Positions 23,120-35,138 of a stretch of DNA of 64,000 nt are shown one piece after another. How positions within the stretch are numbered: position 1 is the first letter of the stretch; each line of letters begins with the position of its first letter. The stretch is from Sclerodactyla briareus (taxonomy: Eukaryota; Echinodermata; Holothuroidea; Dendrochirotida; Sclerodactylidae). The position numbers were made by a program, and so were the translations under genes. The stretch lies in NCBI GenBank assembly GCA_026419785.1, contig JAODTK010005755.1, positions 62,001 through 126,000 of the forward strand, read 5' to 3'. The notes beneath the pieces were generated by a model. The model was not told where the DNA came from and ran no database searches. It saw nothing but the letters and a program-made list of their open reading frames with translations.

Positions 23120-24715
23120 CTTTCCATCTATGTATTAGTTTGCAATCGTTGCTCTATTTGGAGTGTGAGTCAAAACCTTTTCCACCTGTAGCTCAACAGC
23201 ACAGTCCATTATCGGCTGGGTGAGCCGAATGAGTCAAACTGAACTTTTGCACTCCCAATTACACCATTGCTGTTGCCAGAATTGCTGCTTTGAGCTGGAT
23301 CATGCTTAGCCACTTTGATGCCAAGGTGGTTGATATAAATTTACCAATCTATTGTGCAAATGATACTTACCTTTGACCACTTAGGTTTGCAGTTAACCCA
23401 CTCACCAGCCGCTGGGATCTGGCAAATTCTTTTTTTGGCTAGCGCCTGGACACTACTGTCTTCCGTTCCCCCCCAGGCAGACGGAAGCGGAGTACATGCC
23501 TATAAATTGCCATAAGGGGGGGGGGGGGGGTTCTGGACATTTCAAGTGCAATTTCTGTTCATTGTCAATATTTTCAGCAGCTGTGTACCACTTGCAATAT
23601 TTACTTTAATTATTTTTCTATTTGCCGACCTCATATGAATGCTGCTGTCCCCTACCGACAGTGGAGTCACACTTGCACTTTCAGCATTGGCCGGACACTA
23701 TATTGCAAACCCATTTAAATTTTCGCACCCATTCAGGTGGGCTTCTTATTGGCCATTAAACTGTACATTTATATAGTGCTTTTTATGTATGACAGATGTA
23801 TATCTGGGAAGTCCCAAGATAATCGCTTTGGATTTTGACGTAGCTTTTGAGTATCAAAACCACAATTTCCTATACAACAATATTTATGCCAGCTCACGTT
23901 AGTCATTGACCCAAGGCAGAATGAAAGCATTCTCGTCTGGTTGGACAGGCGAACAAGCAATGGCGCTGTTTGCATGACGTTACAACAAAATGTATTCTCA
24001 TTGCAGTTTGTCATTTGTACCATATATCGTCACATGATATGTCGATGCAAAAAATCTGATACTACCAAATGATGGTCTTTGCGCTGCAGTGGCTGCACTG
24101 TTATGCAGAGAGCACTGTCCATTACTCTCTGTGTATTTGCCACATAATAGTGCCTGCAATGGGAAAACACAAGCGGATGGGTTTGGAACATTATGAATTT
24201 GGAACTCAAGGTTATGGAATATGTTCTCTTCATCTACGTTGCTAGTTCCGAAGCAATCTGCTTTAATCTTGAGTCCGAGTTCAAACCTACTGGTAAAACA
24301 CTGTCCAATATTCTAGTTAACACTGCAGAGTGTAGGTGTGATCGCAATGCAGTAAAAATCATGCATGGCTGGTTGAATATTGCCAGGATAGTTGATATTT
24401 ACCAATAAGTAACATTCAACTGGGTGGTCAATATTTTTTCCCAATTGTAATTTAATATTCACCTTTTATACTGCTGCTTCTGTCAATAAAAGACACTCAT
24501 GCTTTTAGCATTAGCTGGACATGATAATGGCACATAACCCGAAATACACGAAATGGCATTACACGAAATCGTCTTGAAAGGCTGGCCTTGCTATTGGCAA
24601 TTAACAGCACCAACTGAGAGTGTGAAGGATTTCTTCAAAGCTGGAAAATGCTAATGAGCATTCTGAACATCCTTTTATATGTTCCTACCTGCGAGTATTT
24701 CGGTACCGAGTCGAC
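23120..24715. other. No recognisable feature apart from a poly(G) run
   Basis: Contains an uninterrupted G run at about 23517-23530. I see no coding exon or TE signature in the rest. Confidence 0.4.
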
Positions 24716-24718
24716 TCT

Positions 24719-24783
24719 TCCCCCCCCCTTTCCCAACCTTCCCCCCCCCCCTCTTCCCAAACACCAAACCTCCCCCCCCCCCT
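24719..24783 (+). repeat. C-rich low-complexity tract
   Basis: Successive runs of 8-12 C are broken by TTTCCCAACCTT and CTCTTCCC segments. It is simple pyrimidine-rich sequence. Confidence 0.9.
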
Positions 24784-25369
24784 TCCAGAGATAAGTATGG
24801 TTAGAGTGCTAAAGAAACATTGTACAATAATTCCAGGGGCTACTGTTCATGAAGTTAGGCTAATGACTCATTAATCACCCTAAATGTTGGATGTTGGAAG
24901 TTTGTTTTTCACTCTCATGGACATGGAACCCAGTTGCATATAATTGAATTATTTACACACAGTTGGAAGTCAAACTGTCCAAGACCTATACACACACCAT
25001 ATATTATATCTCCACGCACTGGAAGTGTCCGGGTATGGTGTTGGGGATGTCACCGGATTGGGCACAGGCACGACCAGGGTGAGGGCATTTTGCAGGGTCC
25101 GTCCCCCACCCACATTAGTGCTGCCAAGAGACACTGCCCGCATCTGTGTACGGTGAGGATTCGCCGCTGACAATAGATCAGTATCCAGGTCTTCATCTTG
25201 CTGGGCCTTGAATAGGCTCGATCCTCTGCTCCCCCCTCTTTACTCTTTAACCCCCTCTTAACACTTTATCGTTGATCTGAAACTTGGTACACTGTCCCGT
25301 AGTGAAATCTCGATAATTTTTGATAGTGCAGCCTTCTTGTCGCTGCCCTCTATTTTGCTTGTTTTTACA

Positions 25370-25680
25370 CAAAATACTGATTTAACCCCCATTCAACCGA
25401 CTTTGTGGGTGGGGTCAAAAGTTGCTCCCGAAAAACATGTCAGTGATTTCAAGTCATCTGAGGTCAAATTTGTGGGGTTTTTTTCGCAAATTGTTGAACT
25501 TCGTCAGATTCGAACAAACTTGGTGGATGTTGACTGTTGTTAAATCTATATAACATGAAGGTTATTTCATGTCACTGGAGGTCAGATAGGCATAATTTAA
25601 TGTGCTTCCTCTGAGGTCCACAAAGGCTGTTTCTTGCGGGGATCTACACGTCGGCAGTTTACCCGCCCGCACATGTCTAG
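25370..25680 (+). repeat. Dispersed GAGGTCA-type repeat
   Basis: Phrases such as CCCATTCAACCGACTTTG, GGTCAAAAGTTGCTCCC, CATCTGAGGTCAAATTTG and TCTTGCGGGGATCTACACG read like a degenerate member of a high-copy intergenic repeat. CATCTGAGGTCA is the same phrase that occurs in every monomer of the 30.6-34.1 kb satellite. Confidence 0.45.
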
Positions 25681-26296
25681 TTCAATATGCCTATCAAATG
25701 GCTGCCTGAGTAGACCCTTGGAAATAATAAATAATGGAACTACTGAACTTGAGAGAAAAATTTTGTTTTGTGTTACATAACAATCTCACCACCCCCACAA
25801 CCTATCATCCGAAAAACAATGCTCACGGCCACCAATTGGGTCATGTAATTCGCCAGAGTTTGATTATGAAGATAGTGAATGTAGAGTATGTGGAGGTCGA
25901 GTTGTGTGGTTCCCAACCTTTTTCAGGGTACTGCGGGTGAGCTATGCGAACAATAAGCCTGTCTGTGGTTACAATTTAATGAGATGATAATGATATTGGG
26001 TCAAAGGTCATGTGGGAACAATGGCAGTTCTATGTTGAACGTATAGTATGCAAACTGTTCTTTTGAAAATGACAAATCCTGCCAACACCAAGCTTTCACA
26101 GGATACTCCCCATATTATCAATGTAAACATCAAAAAACATGCGAGAATTAGTGCATTTCGAAAAGAGGTAGGTGACAGTTTGAAAATAAACCGTAACGAT
26201 ATCGCTATGGGGGGAATCTTGTCTAATCCCCCAAACCAGTGGTGAGAATATGCGCACTTCAACAATGAATGGGGCTATTAAAAATCTCTCAGAGGT

Positions 26297-27075
26297 CTGC
26301 ATGATTCAGTATGTAATATAACAAGACCTAGTGACCTTGAGGGAAAGCTAGAACTCAACAACATAATGATACCCCATTCTTTATCTTGGAAGCCAACAAA
26401 CCAGTAGAAAATGTTGAAGGACATAACACACTGTGTAGTGGTCCTAAGAGAGTGCCCCAAGAGTGCCCCCCCCCCCCCCCAATGACCACTTCCATTATTC
26501 AATTTGCCCAACACGACTGTTTTCTTCCATTAAACTTGTCAAGCAAATCTTGGCAATCATTACATATTTATTTCCCCTCCCAAACCTTTCCTTCTATCTA
26601 TAATCTGAAGAACCACACACAATCCCCAATTGTGTGCAGTAATTTGACACTGATTTGTGTATAAGAGGGGTAATTAGAGAGCATGTGGAAGAGGTGCGCC
26701 GTTCACAACTTCACACCGTGCAGGTTGCTTTGGTGAGAACAATTAATAGTCATCCCATTGCGTTTGATTCAGTGTATACTACCAAGACCTGGTGACCTTG
26801 AGAGATGTTACAAAGACTGGTAAGGAGCCAAGGTCACAGCTCTCAGAAAGCTGGAACTCACAACATTATCAGTGCTGATGTATATACCATATCCTATACA
26901 TGTGGAAGAAAGCCAACTAGTAGAAAATATTGAAGGACGTAACACAGTGTATGTGTCTAAACAGTGTCGCCACCAATGGCCACTCACATTCAATTTGCCC
27001 ATTTGCCTCCTCCTCGCCTCGCAAACAAAACCTGCATGCAGCTATCATCTGAAAATTAAACAACACCCATGCCAC
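26297..27075 (+). repeat. Diverged local duplication (26297-26660 and 26765-27075)
   Basis: Two collinear segments share ordered blocks: ATTCAGT..., CAAGACCT(a/g)GTGACCTTGAG, AGCT(a/g)GAACTCA, AGTAGAAAAT(g/a)TTGAAGGAC(a/g), TAACACA, CAATG(a/g)CCACT, TTCAATTTGCCCA and CTAT(c)ATCTGAA. Substitutions and indels between them indicate an old tandem duplication offset by about 470 bp. The unit has no TIRs. A short coding-like similarity (VENxEGxNT) exists but frames are not maintained. Confidence 0.7.
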
Positions 27076-27089
27076 TAATGTGTAATTTA

Positions 27090-27764
27090 ATTCCTGATGG
27101 GTTCCATGAAGAACTGTAATTTCGGAGTCGATGGGATCTTATCAGAAAGGTGTCTGGGGGGAATGTTGACCCATACAGCCCTCCTTGTTGCCCTGCTCCA
27201 CAAGGAGGTATGTAGTAATGAGGTAAAGTTTATCAAAACAACCAAGGAAGGAAAATTGTTACGATGTTTTGGACCTACATACGTCCTGATCAATATTTTC
27301 GATTTCATATCCACATCCACAAATTTTGAATCTTCATAAAATGTATCTTGGGATTGCTTGCTCTGATAGTTATGTAGGACCTAAGACAATAGACGATACA
27401 GGAATTCCATTTACACCATCCATTTTCGCTCGCAAAAGTCTAACTCGCAGCATCCTTTGTAGTAGATATTAGTTTTAATTCCATGCTAGTTTGCTATTAG
27501 TCCCCCCCGAAGGCTTGGCATTTAATTTGTCTCGACTCAGTGATACAAACATCCCACTAGGTATTCATATGCCACGTTCCTTCTGAGAATGCTTTTCTTA
27601 TGCTGGTTGTAGACGTGGAGTGACATTTAAAACTGCTGTGTTTTATTCATGTTCTTCTCTCATCCAGCCCCTGTAGCAATTCAGTCATCATCATTTGTTA
27701 CGAATGAATAATAGAATAGGCACGCAATATTCAACGTGGAGGTAGCTAGGTGCTGTATACCAAA
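27090..27764. other. No firmly supported feature
   Basis: A possible small plus-strand exon (27146-27208: acceptor CTTATCAG, donor GAG then GTATGT) is open in more than one frame, so I do not call it. Otherwise nothing recognised. Confidence 0.35.
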
Positions 27765-27768
27765 TTAA

Positions 27769-28342
27769 AGGACAACTGCAGGATGAATTCATTAGCTGGA
27801 GAAAAACTTCATGCGTCAGTCAAACCCAAAGTTCATACGTCTTTCTGTTGAGGAGTTCACGTCCTTTGGAAGTTTTGTGCATGTGTATTGCACAAGATCA
27901 AAAGTCATCCATCATGCAATATATAAATGATGTCAATACTTGAACCCCTGCAAACAATCATTGGTTTGGCTATTGAAATCCAAACATCATTTTCACTTCG
28001 AAAAGCATTTAGTCCATGGGCAAGAATTGCTGTAGTGGGTCGGTAGGTTGGATGGTTACTTTGGTTAAGAGAAAAGACAACAGAACTTGGGCTAAATGTT
28101 GACTTTTTCAACAAAATGAACAATGGAACAAATGACACTTTTTCCCCGGGTTGTCCCCAGTGGTTGATGTCCATGCTTCTTTGCACATTGGGGATTTTCT
28201 CCCCAATTTCCCCTGCATAATGGACCAACTGTAAAGGCCAGTGACTCCACATAGCAATCACATTGAAATGGGTTTGACCTATATGATACAGTTTTCTCTC
28301 CAGTATAACCTCTGTTGTATCCAAGCCTGCAGTAGGCCACCT
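27769..28342 (+). mobile_element. TTAA-type MITE family C, long copy 2
   Basis: It begins AGGACAACTGCAGG immediately after TTAA (27765-27768) and ends with a degraded terminus resembling CCTGCAGTTGTCCT. It is collinear with 10086-10638 over about 570 bp, with many substitutions. Non-coding. The TTAA at the left edge, also seen beside the short copy at 29542, is the piggyBac target preference; that assignment is inference. Confidence 0.7.
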
Positions 28343-28529
28343 CAAACTGTGGGACGTTGTTATGTGCCCTGGGCCACTACATGTTCAGCCACATGCACTC
28401 CACAATGGGCACTGGGTAGTCCCCGACGATGCTTGATAATAACCAAAGACCCATTAATGTAGACATGTGATACGCATGCTTTATGATTCATTCAATGTAT
28501 ACTTATCAGTTTCTATCATGCAATAGTCG

Positions 28530-28860
28530 AGAGCATCCTGACGTCATCGATCACTGCCTGGTTGGCCTGCCACCAAGATGATATCCGCAGACCGCAGATT
28601 ATCTGCAGTGGTCAGGTCAGCTGAAAAGATAATTGGTGTTGATCTCCCTTCCCTGGACTCGGGTCTCTTTGTAGAATGCAGCTCATTTTGCACGATCCTG
28701 ATCATCCTGTTATTCATATTTTCAGTTTCTGCCATTCGCCACTGCAGACTCCGTACTTTCAGGGGAAACAGGCAGTTTACCACCGCGTTTCCTTCCCATT
28801 TGCCGTCAAATTTCATAATAACCTGAATTTTTCTCCCAACTGGCCCTGTTTTTTCCTATC
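28530..28860 (+). mobile_element. LINE ORF2 C-terminal fragment
   Basis: Across two plus-strand frames the sequence reads EKIIGVDLPSLDSGLF, then LILHDPDHPVIHIFSF, then TPYFQGKQ-type residues and TAFPSHL. This order (KIIG..LPSLD, DPxHPxxxIFSxLPSGRRYR, K..RF..SFFP) is characteristic of the region after the RT domain in several vertebrate and invertebrate LINE clades. Frameshifts show that it is dead. The clade cannot be fixed from this piece. Confidence 0.65.
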
Positions 28861-28988
28861 CGGTATCTTTGATAGCTCTTATGTCCTCATTATTCGTACG
28901 AGTTCTCTTTTCTATTCCGTTTCTACGGACTTGAGGAATTTTCATTTTCGATGTGTAATTTTATTGCTCATAATTGAATAGACTATCT

Positions 28989-29014
28989 TTCTGTCTGTCT
29001 GTCTGTCTGTCTGT
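28989..29014 (+). repeat. (TCTG)n microsatellite
   Basis: Six TCTG units; a short GACAGACAG complement follows at about 29031. Confidence 0.95.
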
Positions 29015-29029
29015 CCCGCTTAGTCTCTA

Positions 29030-29535
29030 ATGACAGACAGCAGTACGGATTAGGGCCATTAATGAAAATTTATGCCAAACACTTATCTAACCAACATTAT
29101 CCTTAAAAACTTTTTTAACCCATTGTGTTCTGAATAACTTGAGATGAACTGTGTTGGAATTCAAACGCCTCTCAGGTGGCTAACGCTGGCAGAGGATGAT
29201 CTCCATTTTTTCCAGACAGATCAGGTATCCCTCAAGACTGCCTCACTTTTGACAGGTTTTACAGTTTCCATAGTAACCTGTGGAGGACTTAATTCCTAGT
29301 CATATTTCTCAATTCTCCCCTGTCAGTTAAAACATTTGTTAATGTCATCTGGGTGGGTGCATTGCATTGGTGCTGGTATATCCCCAATGTCACTGTCCGA
29401 ATAATGCCTGACATTAGCAAGACCTTATTACCAAAATTATCATTATATATTTTAAATTCTCTTCATAGAAGTCGGAATAGGTGATAGTTTTCATCATTTT
29501 TGAAAGTTGCTGCGTCCTTAGGTTACCTGATGAAT
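29030..29535. other. No recognisable feature
   Basis: No repeat, TE or exon signal recognised. Confidence 0.4.
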
Positions 29536-29541
29536 GATTAA

Positions 29542-29645
29542 AGGACAACTGCCGGTAATAATTATGAAGAGGCTAATAAAATATCTGTTCTGGCTGTGTT
29601 TCCATCCTCAGACACCATCCATGTATCAACCTGCAGTTTGTCCTT
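29542..29645 (+). mobile_element. TTAA-type MITE family C, short deletion derivative
   Basis: A 104-bp element with ends AGGACAACTGCCGG and (reverse-complemented) AAGGACAAACTGCAGG. It is flanked on both sides by TTAA (29538-29541 and 29646-29649). It keeps the family C termini but lacks most of the ~560-bp body of the longer copies. The duplicated TTAA is the strongest hint that family C moves by a piggyBac-like mechanism. Confidence 0.7.
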
Positions 29646-29659
29646 TTAAAATATAATTA

Positions 29660-30495
29660 CCATACTTAGTTATTATTATCGTATATATTTAGTTTTAGTA
29701 TTATTAGTAATCTTTTCTGATATCTCCATAACAGCCTACTCTGAGGACGATGTCATATTTACACTTCCTGAGAGTGCCCCATATTCCTTCGAATATAAAC
29801 CCATGCCCTTGTAGAAGTGCACCTCATTTCCGCCTCCCTTGTGAACCGTTTGTCCTGTGAGTCCGAAACCGAATTTTGCTGGATTTTGGGTTGTTTTGGA
29901 CGGTCGCCAAAAATCCACTCTGAATTTCCCTGGAGGGAGGTGTACTCTCATACGATTGTGTGTTTTTTGTTTCCCTTTTTTATAGAATGTCCCTTGGCGG
30001 TGTGGTATCTATTTTTGGACATTTTTAGCAGTACGCAAATCAATGATTAATAAGCGTGCAACCGATTGCTCCATCAGAATAGAGTCGGTAAATGTTCCAT
30101 GTACGATGTTTCTGATTTGTGCGTCCGTGCTTTCCAAAGCAAAATGAGATGTTCGTTACAGGTACAGGGTACTTTAGAAGCCTGTTTACAAATTCCCACT
30201 TTTCCCTTCACTAAAACAGGGCTTGATACTTTTATTGTTCACAAGGCAATCGGAAAACCCTGCAAGGCAGTGAACAAGTACTGGCATTTAAAACGAAGAG
30301 CATTCTCAATCTTCATCTGATTGTGTGCAGTTGTAGTGCCGGCGTAGCCCATCTTTAGTTACAGTTCGTAGTATAGCTGAAGTTTTATGGCTTACGGGGA
30401 ACTCGTTAAGACTGTACACCATACGCCTCTCTCTTATACCTGGACAAGGCGGAGTCATTTTTGATTCCGTGACGAAGTCTCGAGGATCTATGCAG
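29660..30495. other. No recognisable feature
   Basis: Short open frames only. No TE or splice-supported exon recognised. Confidence 0.4.
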
Positions 30496-30497
30496 TC

Positions 30498-30583
30498 CCG
30501 TGGTGTGTGTGTGGTGTGTGTGTGTGTGGTGTGTGTGTGGGCGGTGGGTGTGTGTGTGTGTGTGTGTGTGTGGTGATGTGTGT
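30498..30583 (+). repeat. Compound (GT)n microsatellite
   Basis: GT runs of various lengths separated by GG steps. The tract lies about 40 bp before the satellite array. Confidence 0.95.
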
Positions 30584-30619
30584 TGTGTTGACGCCCAGCT
30601 GTAAACACGATAAACTGAT

Positions 30620-33600
30620 AAGGTAGGTAGGTCAGGCCTCTACTGGTAGTGTGTTCCCCATGATGAAGTACATGAACCTATTGTTTTTGGGTCAGGTCAG
30701 AGGCACCATGAGGTCACCAGAGTCAAGTCTGAAAACCTAGTAAACCGACAAAGGCCAGAAAATGGTTGGTTGATCAAGTGAAAGGGTGTATAGCTTCTTA
30801 TGGGGAGCGTACAGGAACTCTATTGTTTTTGGTTCGGTTCGGATTGAATTTTGGTCCAAATGAAATTTGTGAAAATTTGATATTTTGTTCCAATTTTGCT
30901 TTTAAACACGATAACTCGACCCCACCCGGATGGATGAAGCTCATCTTGGTATGTGTTGTTCCCCATGATGAGTACTGAACCCTATGGCTTTCGGGTCAGG
31001 TCCATAGGTCATCTGAGGTCCACAAGAGGTCAAAGTCTGAAACCTTTGTAAACCGATCAAGTTCATAATGGTTGTCTGATCAAGTTGAAATTGGGTGTAT
31101 AGCTTTCTTATGGGGAGTAAAGGACCCTATTGTTTTTGGTTCAGGTCGCGTGTGATTCTGGTCGAAAATAGAAAATTTTTGAAATTTATATTTTGCCAAT
31201 TTGGGCTTGTAAACACGATAACTCAAACCCCACCCGGATGGATGAAGCTCATACGCGGTATGTATGTTCCCCACTGATGATTCATGAACCCACCTGTTTT
31301 GGGGTCATGTCATAGGTCATCTGAGGTCACGCAGAGGTCAATCCTTAAAAACCTTTACAAACACGATAAGTCCATAATGGTTGTCTTATCAGTTTGAAAT
31401 TAGGTGTATAGCTTTCTTAGGTATTACAGGAACCCTATTGTTTTTTGGTCAGGTCGGGGGTGATTTTTGGTCGAAAATAGAAATGTTATATTTTGGCAAA
31501 TTTGGCCTTGTAAACACGATAACTCTACCCCACCCTGATGGATGAAGCTCATAATTGGTATGTTGTCCCCAATGATGAGTACATGAACCTATTGGTTTTT
31601 GGTCAGGCAGATGGGGTCATCTAGGGTCACCAGAGGTCAGTCTGAAAACCTTGTCAACACTATAAGTTCAGAATGTTGGTCTGATCAGTTGAAATTGGGT
31701 GTAAGCGGTCTTATGGGGAGTCAAGAACCCTATTGTTTTTGGTTCATGTCGGGGGTGAATTCTGGTCGAAAATAAAAATTTTTTTGAAAATTTGATTGAT
31801 ATTTTGGCCATTTTGGGTTGTAACACGATAACTCGACCCCACCGGATTGGATGAAGCTCCTACTCGGTTGTGTGTGTTCCCACGGATGAGTTCATGAACC
31901 CTACTGTTTTGGGGTCAGGTCAGAGGTCATCTGAGGTCACCGAGAGGTCAAAGTCTTAAAAATCTTTTACACGATAAGTCCAGAATGGTTGGTCTGATCA
32001 AGTTGAATTTAGGTTTATAGCTTTCTATGGGGAGTCAGGAAACCCTATATTGTTTTCTGGTTCAGGTCGGGGTGAATTTTGGTGCGAACTCGAAAATTGA
32101 TATTTTTTGGCCAATTTTGGCTTGTAAACACGATAACTCAAACCACCTACCCCCCCGATGATGAATCTCATACTTGGTATGTGTGGTTCCCAATATGGAC
32201 ATGAACCCACACCCCCTATTTTTTTGGTGTCAAGGTCAGAGGTCATCTGAGGTCACCAAGGTCAAGTCTGAAATCCTTGTAAACACGATAATTCCAGAAG
32301 GCTTGGTCGATCAAGGTTGAAATTGGTGTATAGCTTTCTTATGGGGAGTACAGTACCCTATTGTTTTTGGTTCAGGTAGGGTGAATCTCTGGGTCGAATG
32401 AAAATTTGTGAAAATTTGATATTTTGGCCATTTGGGCTTTACACGATAACTTGCCCCACCCAGATGGATGAAGTCATATCGTTATGTGTGTTCCCATGAT
32501 GAGTTCATGAACCCTATTGTTTTGGGTCAGATCATAGGTCATCTGAGGTCCCCAAGGTCAAAGTCTGAACCTGTAAACACGATAAGTCTAATGGTTGTCT
32601 GATCAAGTTGAAATTAGGTGTATAGCTTCTTATGGGGTGGTACAGGAAGCCCTATTGTTTTTGGTTCAGGTCGGGGTGAATTTTGGTCGAAATTCGAAAA
32701 TTTGATATTTTGGCAATTTTTGGCTTGTAAACACGATCACTCGACCCCACCTGGATGGATGCACGCTCATACTTGTATGTGTGTTCCCCATATGACTACA
32801 TGAACCCTATTGTTTTGGGGTTGGGTCAAGGTCACCCTGATGGTCACACCAGAGGTCCCAAAGTCTGAAAACCCTGTAAACAACGATAAGTCCAAATTGT
32901 TTGGTCTGATCAAGTTTGAAAGTAGGTGTATATCTTTCTTATAGGGAGTAACAGGAACCCTATGTTTTTGTTCAGGTCGCGGTAAATTTTGGTCGGAAAA
33001 TAGAAAAAATTTGTGAAATTTGATATTTGGGCCATTTTTTGGCTTGTAAACACGATACCTACTCGAACCCCACCTGGACTGGATAAGCTCAGACTTGGTC
33101 ATGTGTGTTTCCCTGAATTAGCTTAAAGTGGTGAACTCCGCTTCTAATGGTTTTGGTGTTCAGTCAAGTCCATCTCTATGAGTCACCAGAGGTCAAAGTC
33201 TGAAAACCTTGTAACCACGATAAGGCCAGAATGGTTGGTCGGAATCAAGTTGAATTCAGGTTGTATAGCTTTCTTATTGGGGAGTTACAGGAAACTATTA
33301 ATTTTTGTTCCGGTCGGGGTGAATTTAGAGTCAAATAAGAAAATTTGTGAAAATTTGATATTTTGGCCAATTTTGGCTTGAAACCGATGCTCGCCCCAAC
33401 CCCGATGATGAAGCTCATACTTTTGGGGGGGGGGTATGTGTGTTCCCCATGATGCGTAATGAACCCTATGTTTTAGGGTCAGGTCAGGTCATCTGAGGTC
33501 CTACTGGAGGTCAAAGTCCGGAAACCTTTACACACGATCGTCCATAATTGTTGGTCTGATCAAGTGGAAATTAGGTGTAAAGCTCCTATGGGGAGTACAG

Positions 33601-34135
33601 AACCGCTTTTGTTTTTGGGGTTCTGGTCATCAGTGAATTTTTGTCGAAAATAGAAAATTATGTGAAAATTTGATATTTTTTCAAGAGCCATTTGGCTTGT
33701 AAACACGATAACTTGACCCACCTGATGGATGAAGCCATACTTGGTATGTTTGTTCCCCATGATGAGTATATGAACCCTATTGTTTTGGGGTCAGGTCATT
33801 GGTCATCTGAGGTTCACCAGAGTTCAAAGTCTAAACACCTTGTAAACACGATAGTTCCCAAAAAAAAGACAATGGTTGGTCTGAATCAGTGAAATTAGGT
33901 GTGTAACTTCCTTATGGGGATTACAGGAACCGCTATTGTTTTTTGGTGAAGGGCGGGGTTGAATGAGGCTCTTACTGGGTTTGTGTATCCCCATGATGAG
34001 TATCATGACCCTATTTTTTTGGGGGGGTCAGGTCGAGGGCATCTAAGGTTACCAGAGTTCAAAGTCCTGGAAACCTTGAAATTTAGTGTGTAGCTTCTTA
34101 CCAAGGGTACAGGAAGCCCTATTAGTTGGTTGTTC
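30620..34135 (+). repeat. ~307-bp satellite array, about 11-12 monomers
   Basis: Each monomer carries, in order: GAACCCTATTGTTTTGGGTC; AGGTCA half-sites including CATCTGAGGTCACC; AAGTCTGAAAACCTTGTAAA; CACGATAAGTCCA; GGTCTGATCAAGTTGAAAT; GGTGTATAGCTTTCTTATGG; GGAGTACAGGAACCCTATTG; TTCAGGTCGGGGTGAATTTT; GAAAATTTGATATTTTGGCC; TTTTGGCTTGTAAACACGAT; ACCCCACC(t/c)GGATGGATGAAG; and GTGTGTTCCCCATGATGAG. Successive GAACCC anchors lie near 30674, 30967, 31289, 31584, 31895, 32201, 32508, 32802, 33140, 33459, 33770 and 34003, giving a period of about 293-338 bp. Monomers differ by many short indels. The last unit is truncated. No conserved ORF survives from unit to unit. Confidence 0.95.
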
Positions 34136-34139
34136 AAGA

Positions 34140-35030
34140 TGGGGAAATTTGTCATACGTTATTGCTGGCCTATAATTGAGCTGGTACTATCTCCCATTTG
34201 TTGGTGTGTCTGGCTATGTGTTGACAGAAACATCAGATTCACTAAGCCTTTTGGCTTTCTGGTTAAAGGTGGGTCCAATAATTCCAATAAATACATCTCA
34301 ACCATCCCTCAGTATTCAGGTGACTTACAATCCCTTGAAAATGACCCACCAGTTTTCCCCAACTTTTCCTTGCCTGACATTTTCCTTACATCCGCAGGTG
34401 AACTGACACCTCCAGAGTCTGCTTTTCTTCATCAGCATCTCATCAGCATCATCATCATCATAACATTTTTTTACATCAAAAGTCCCTCTAGTCATGGTTA
34501 GACGGGAGCACGCTAATGGCAAACTCTCTTCCACTTTTCCACTCCAATCTATCCTGGGCTAGGGCACGGTATATACCTTTGACAGTCCTCGAAGGCCTAG
34601 CTCTCCTAAGACTACTAAGATTTAATACGACGATAGCCCCCCATGATCTCTCTAGGACTCTTAAACCCCGTTAGCATCCACAACATGACCACAAACCATT
34701 CTAGTCTGCGACGCAGGTCTTGGACACAGTCACAAATATTTAACAAACCCAGCGGTCTCTTAGCTCAATTGAATATTTTCTTAAAGTCAACTCCACAAAT
34801 CCATTGCTGGGACCACCCTCATATCATTTCTCTCGGGTCTAATCAAATCTTTTCTCTCTTTAACTGCCCAGTCCTCACTCTCACTACCAATAGAGTACAT
34901 ACACTTCTAACACAAGCCCTCGATAGCTCTCCCCTTCATATGGCAAAGAGAACACCCTGAAAGTGAGGCAGTGGCAACAGTTCTATGAACTTTTTTCCAC
35001 CACTCCTAATCCTAGTCCTTGTGACTTAAC
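34140..35030. other. No firmly supported feature
   Basis: Immediately right of the satellite. Several overlapping open frames of 70-120 codons exist, but the reading shifts between frames and I recognise no family. A small CATCAT tract lies at about 34428-34463. It could be a decayed retroelement. Confidence 0.35.
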
Positions 35031-35036
35031 CATTAA

Positions 35037-35138
35037 GAGTGAAGTGACATCATGTGAGTCACATTGATTTGACAATGACCCACGTTTGACTGACACTGCC
35101 CTAGGGTATTGAGTGCGTCATGCAATCGAAAAGTGCAT
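35037..35138 (+). mobile_element. MITE family A, right-end fragment
   Basis: GACAATGACCCACGTTTG, GAGTGCGTCATGCAAT and the terminal AAGTGCAT match the right half of the 7852-8165 element. The left half is absent. Confidence 0.6.

Noticed and set aside
24963-25152. Exon candidate with TTACACACAG acceptor and GTGAGG donor
   Set aside because: The acceptor lacks a pyrimidine tract, the opposite strand is equally open, and no family is recognised.
27146-27208. Small plus-strand exon with good acceptor and GTATGT donor
   Set aside because: Too short and open in more than one frame; cannot be told from chance.
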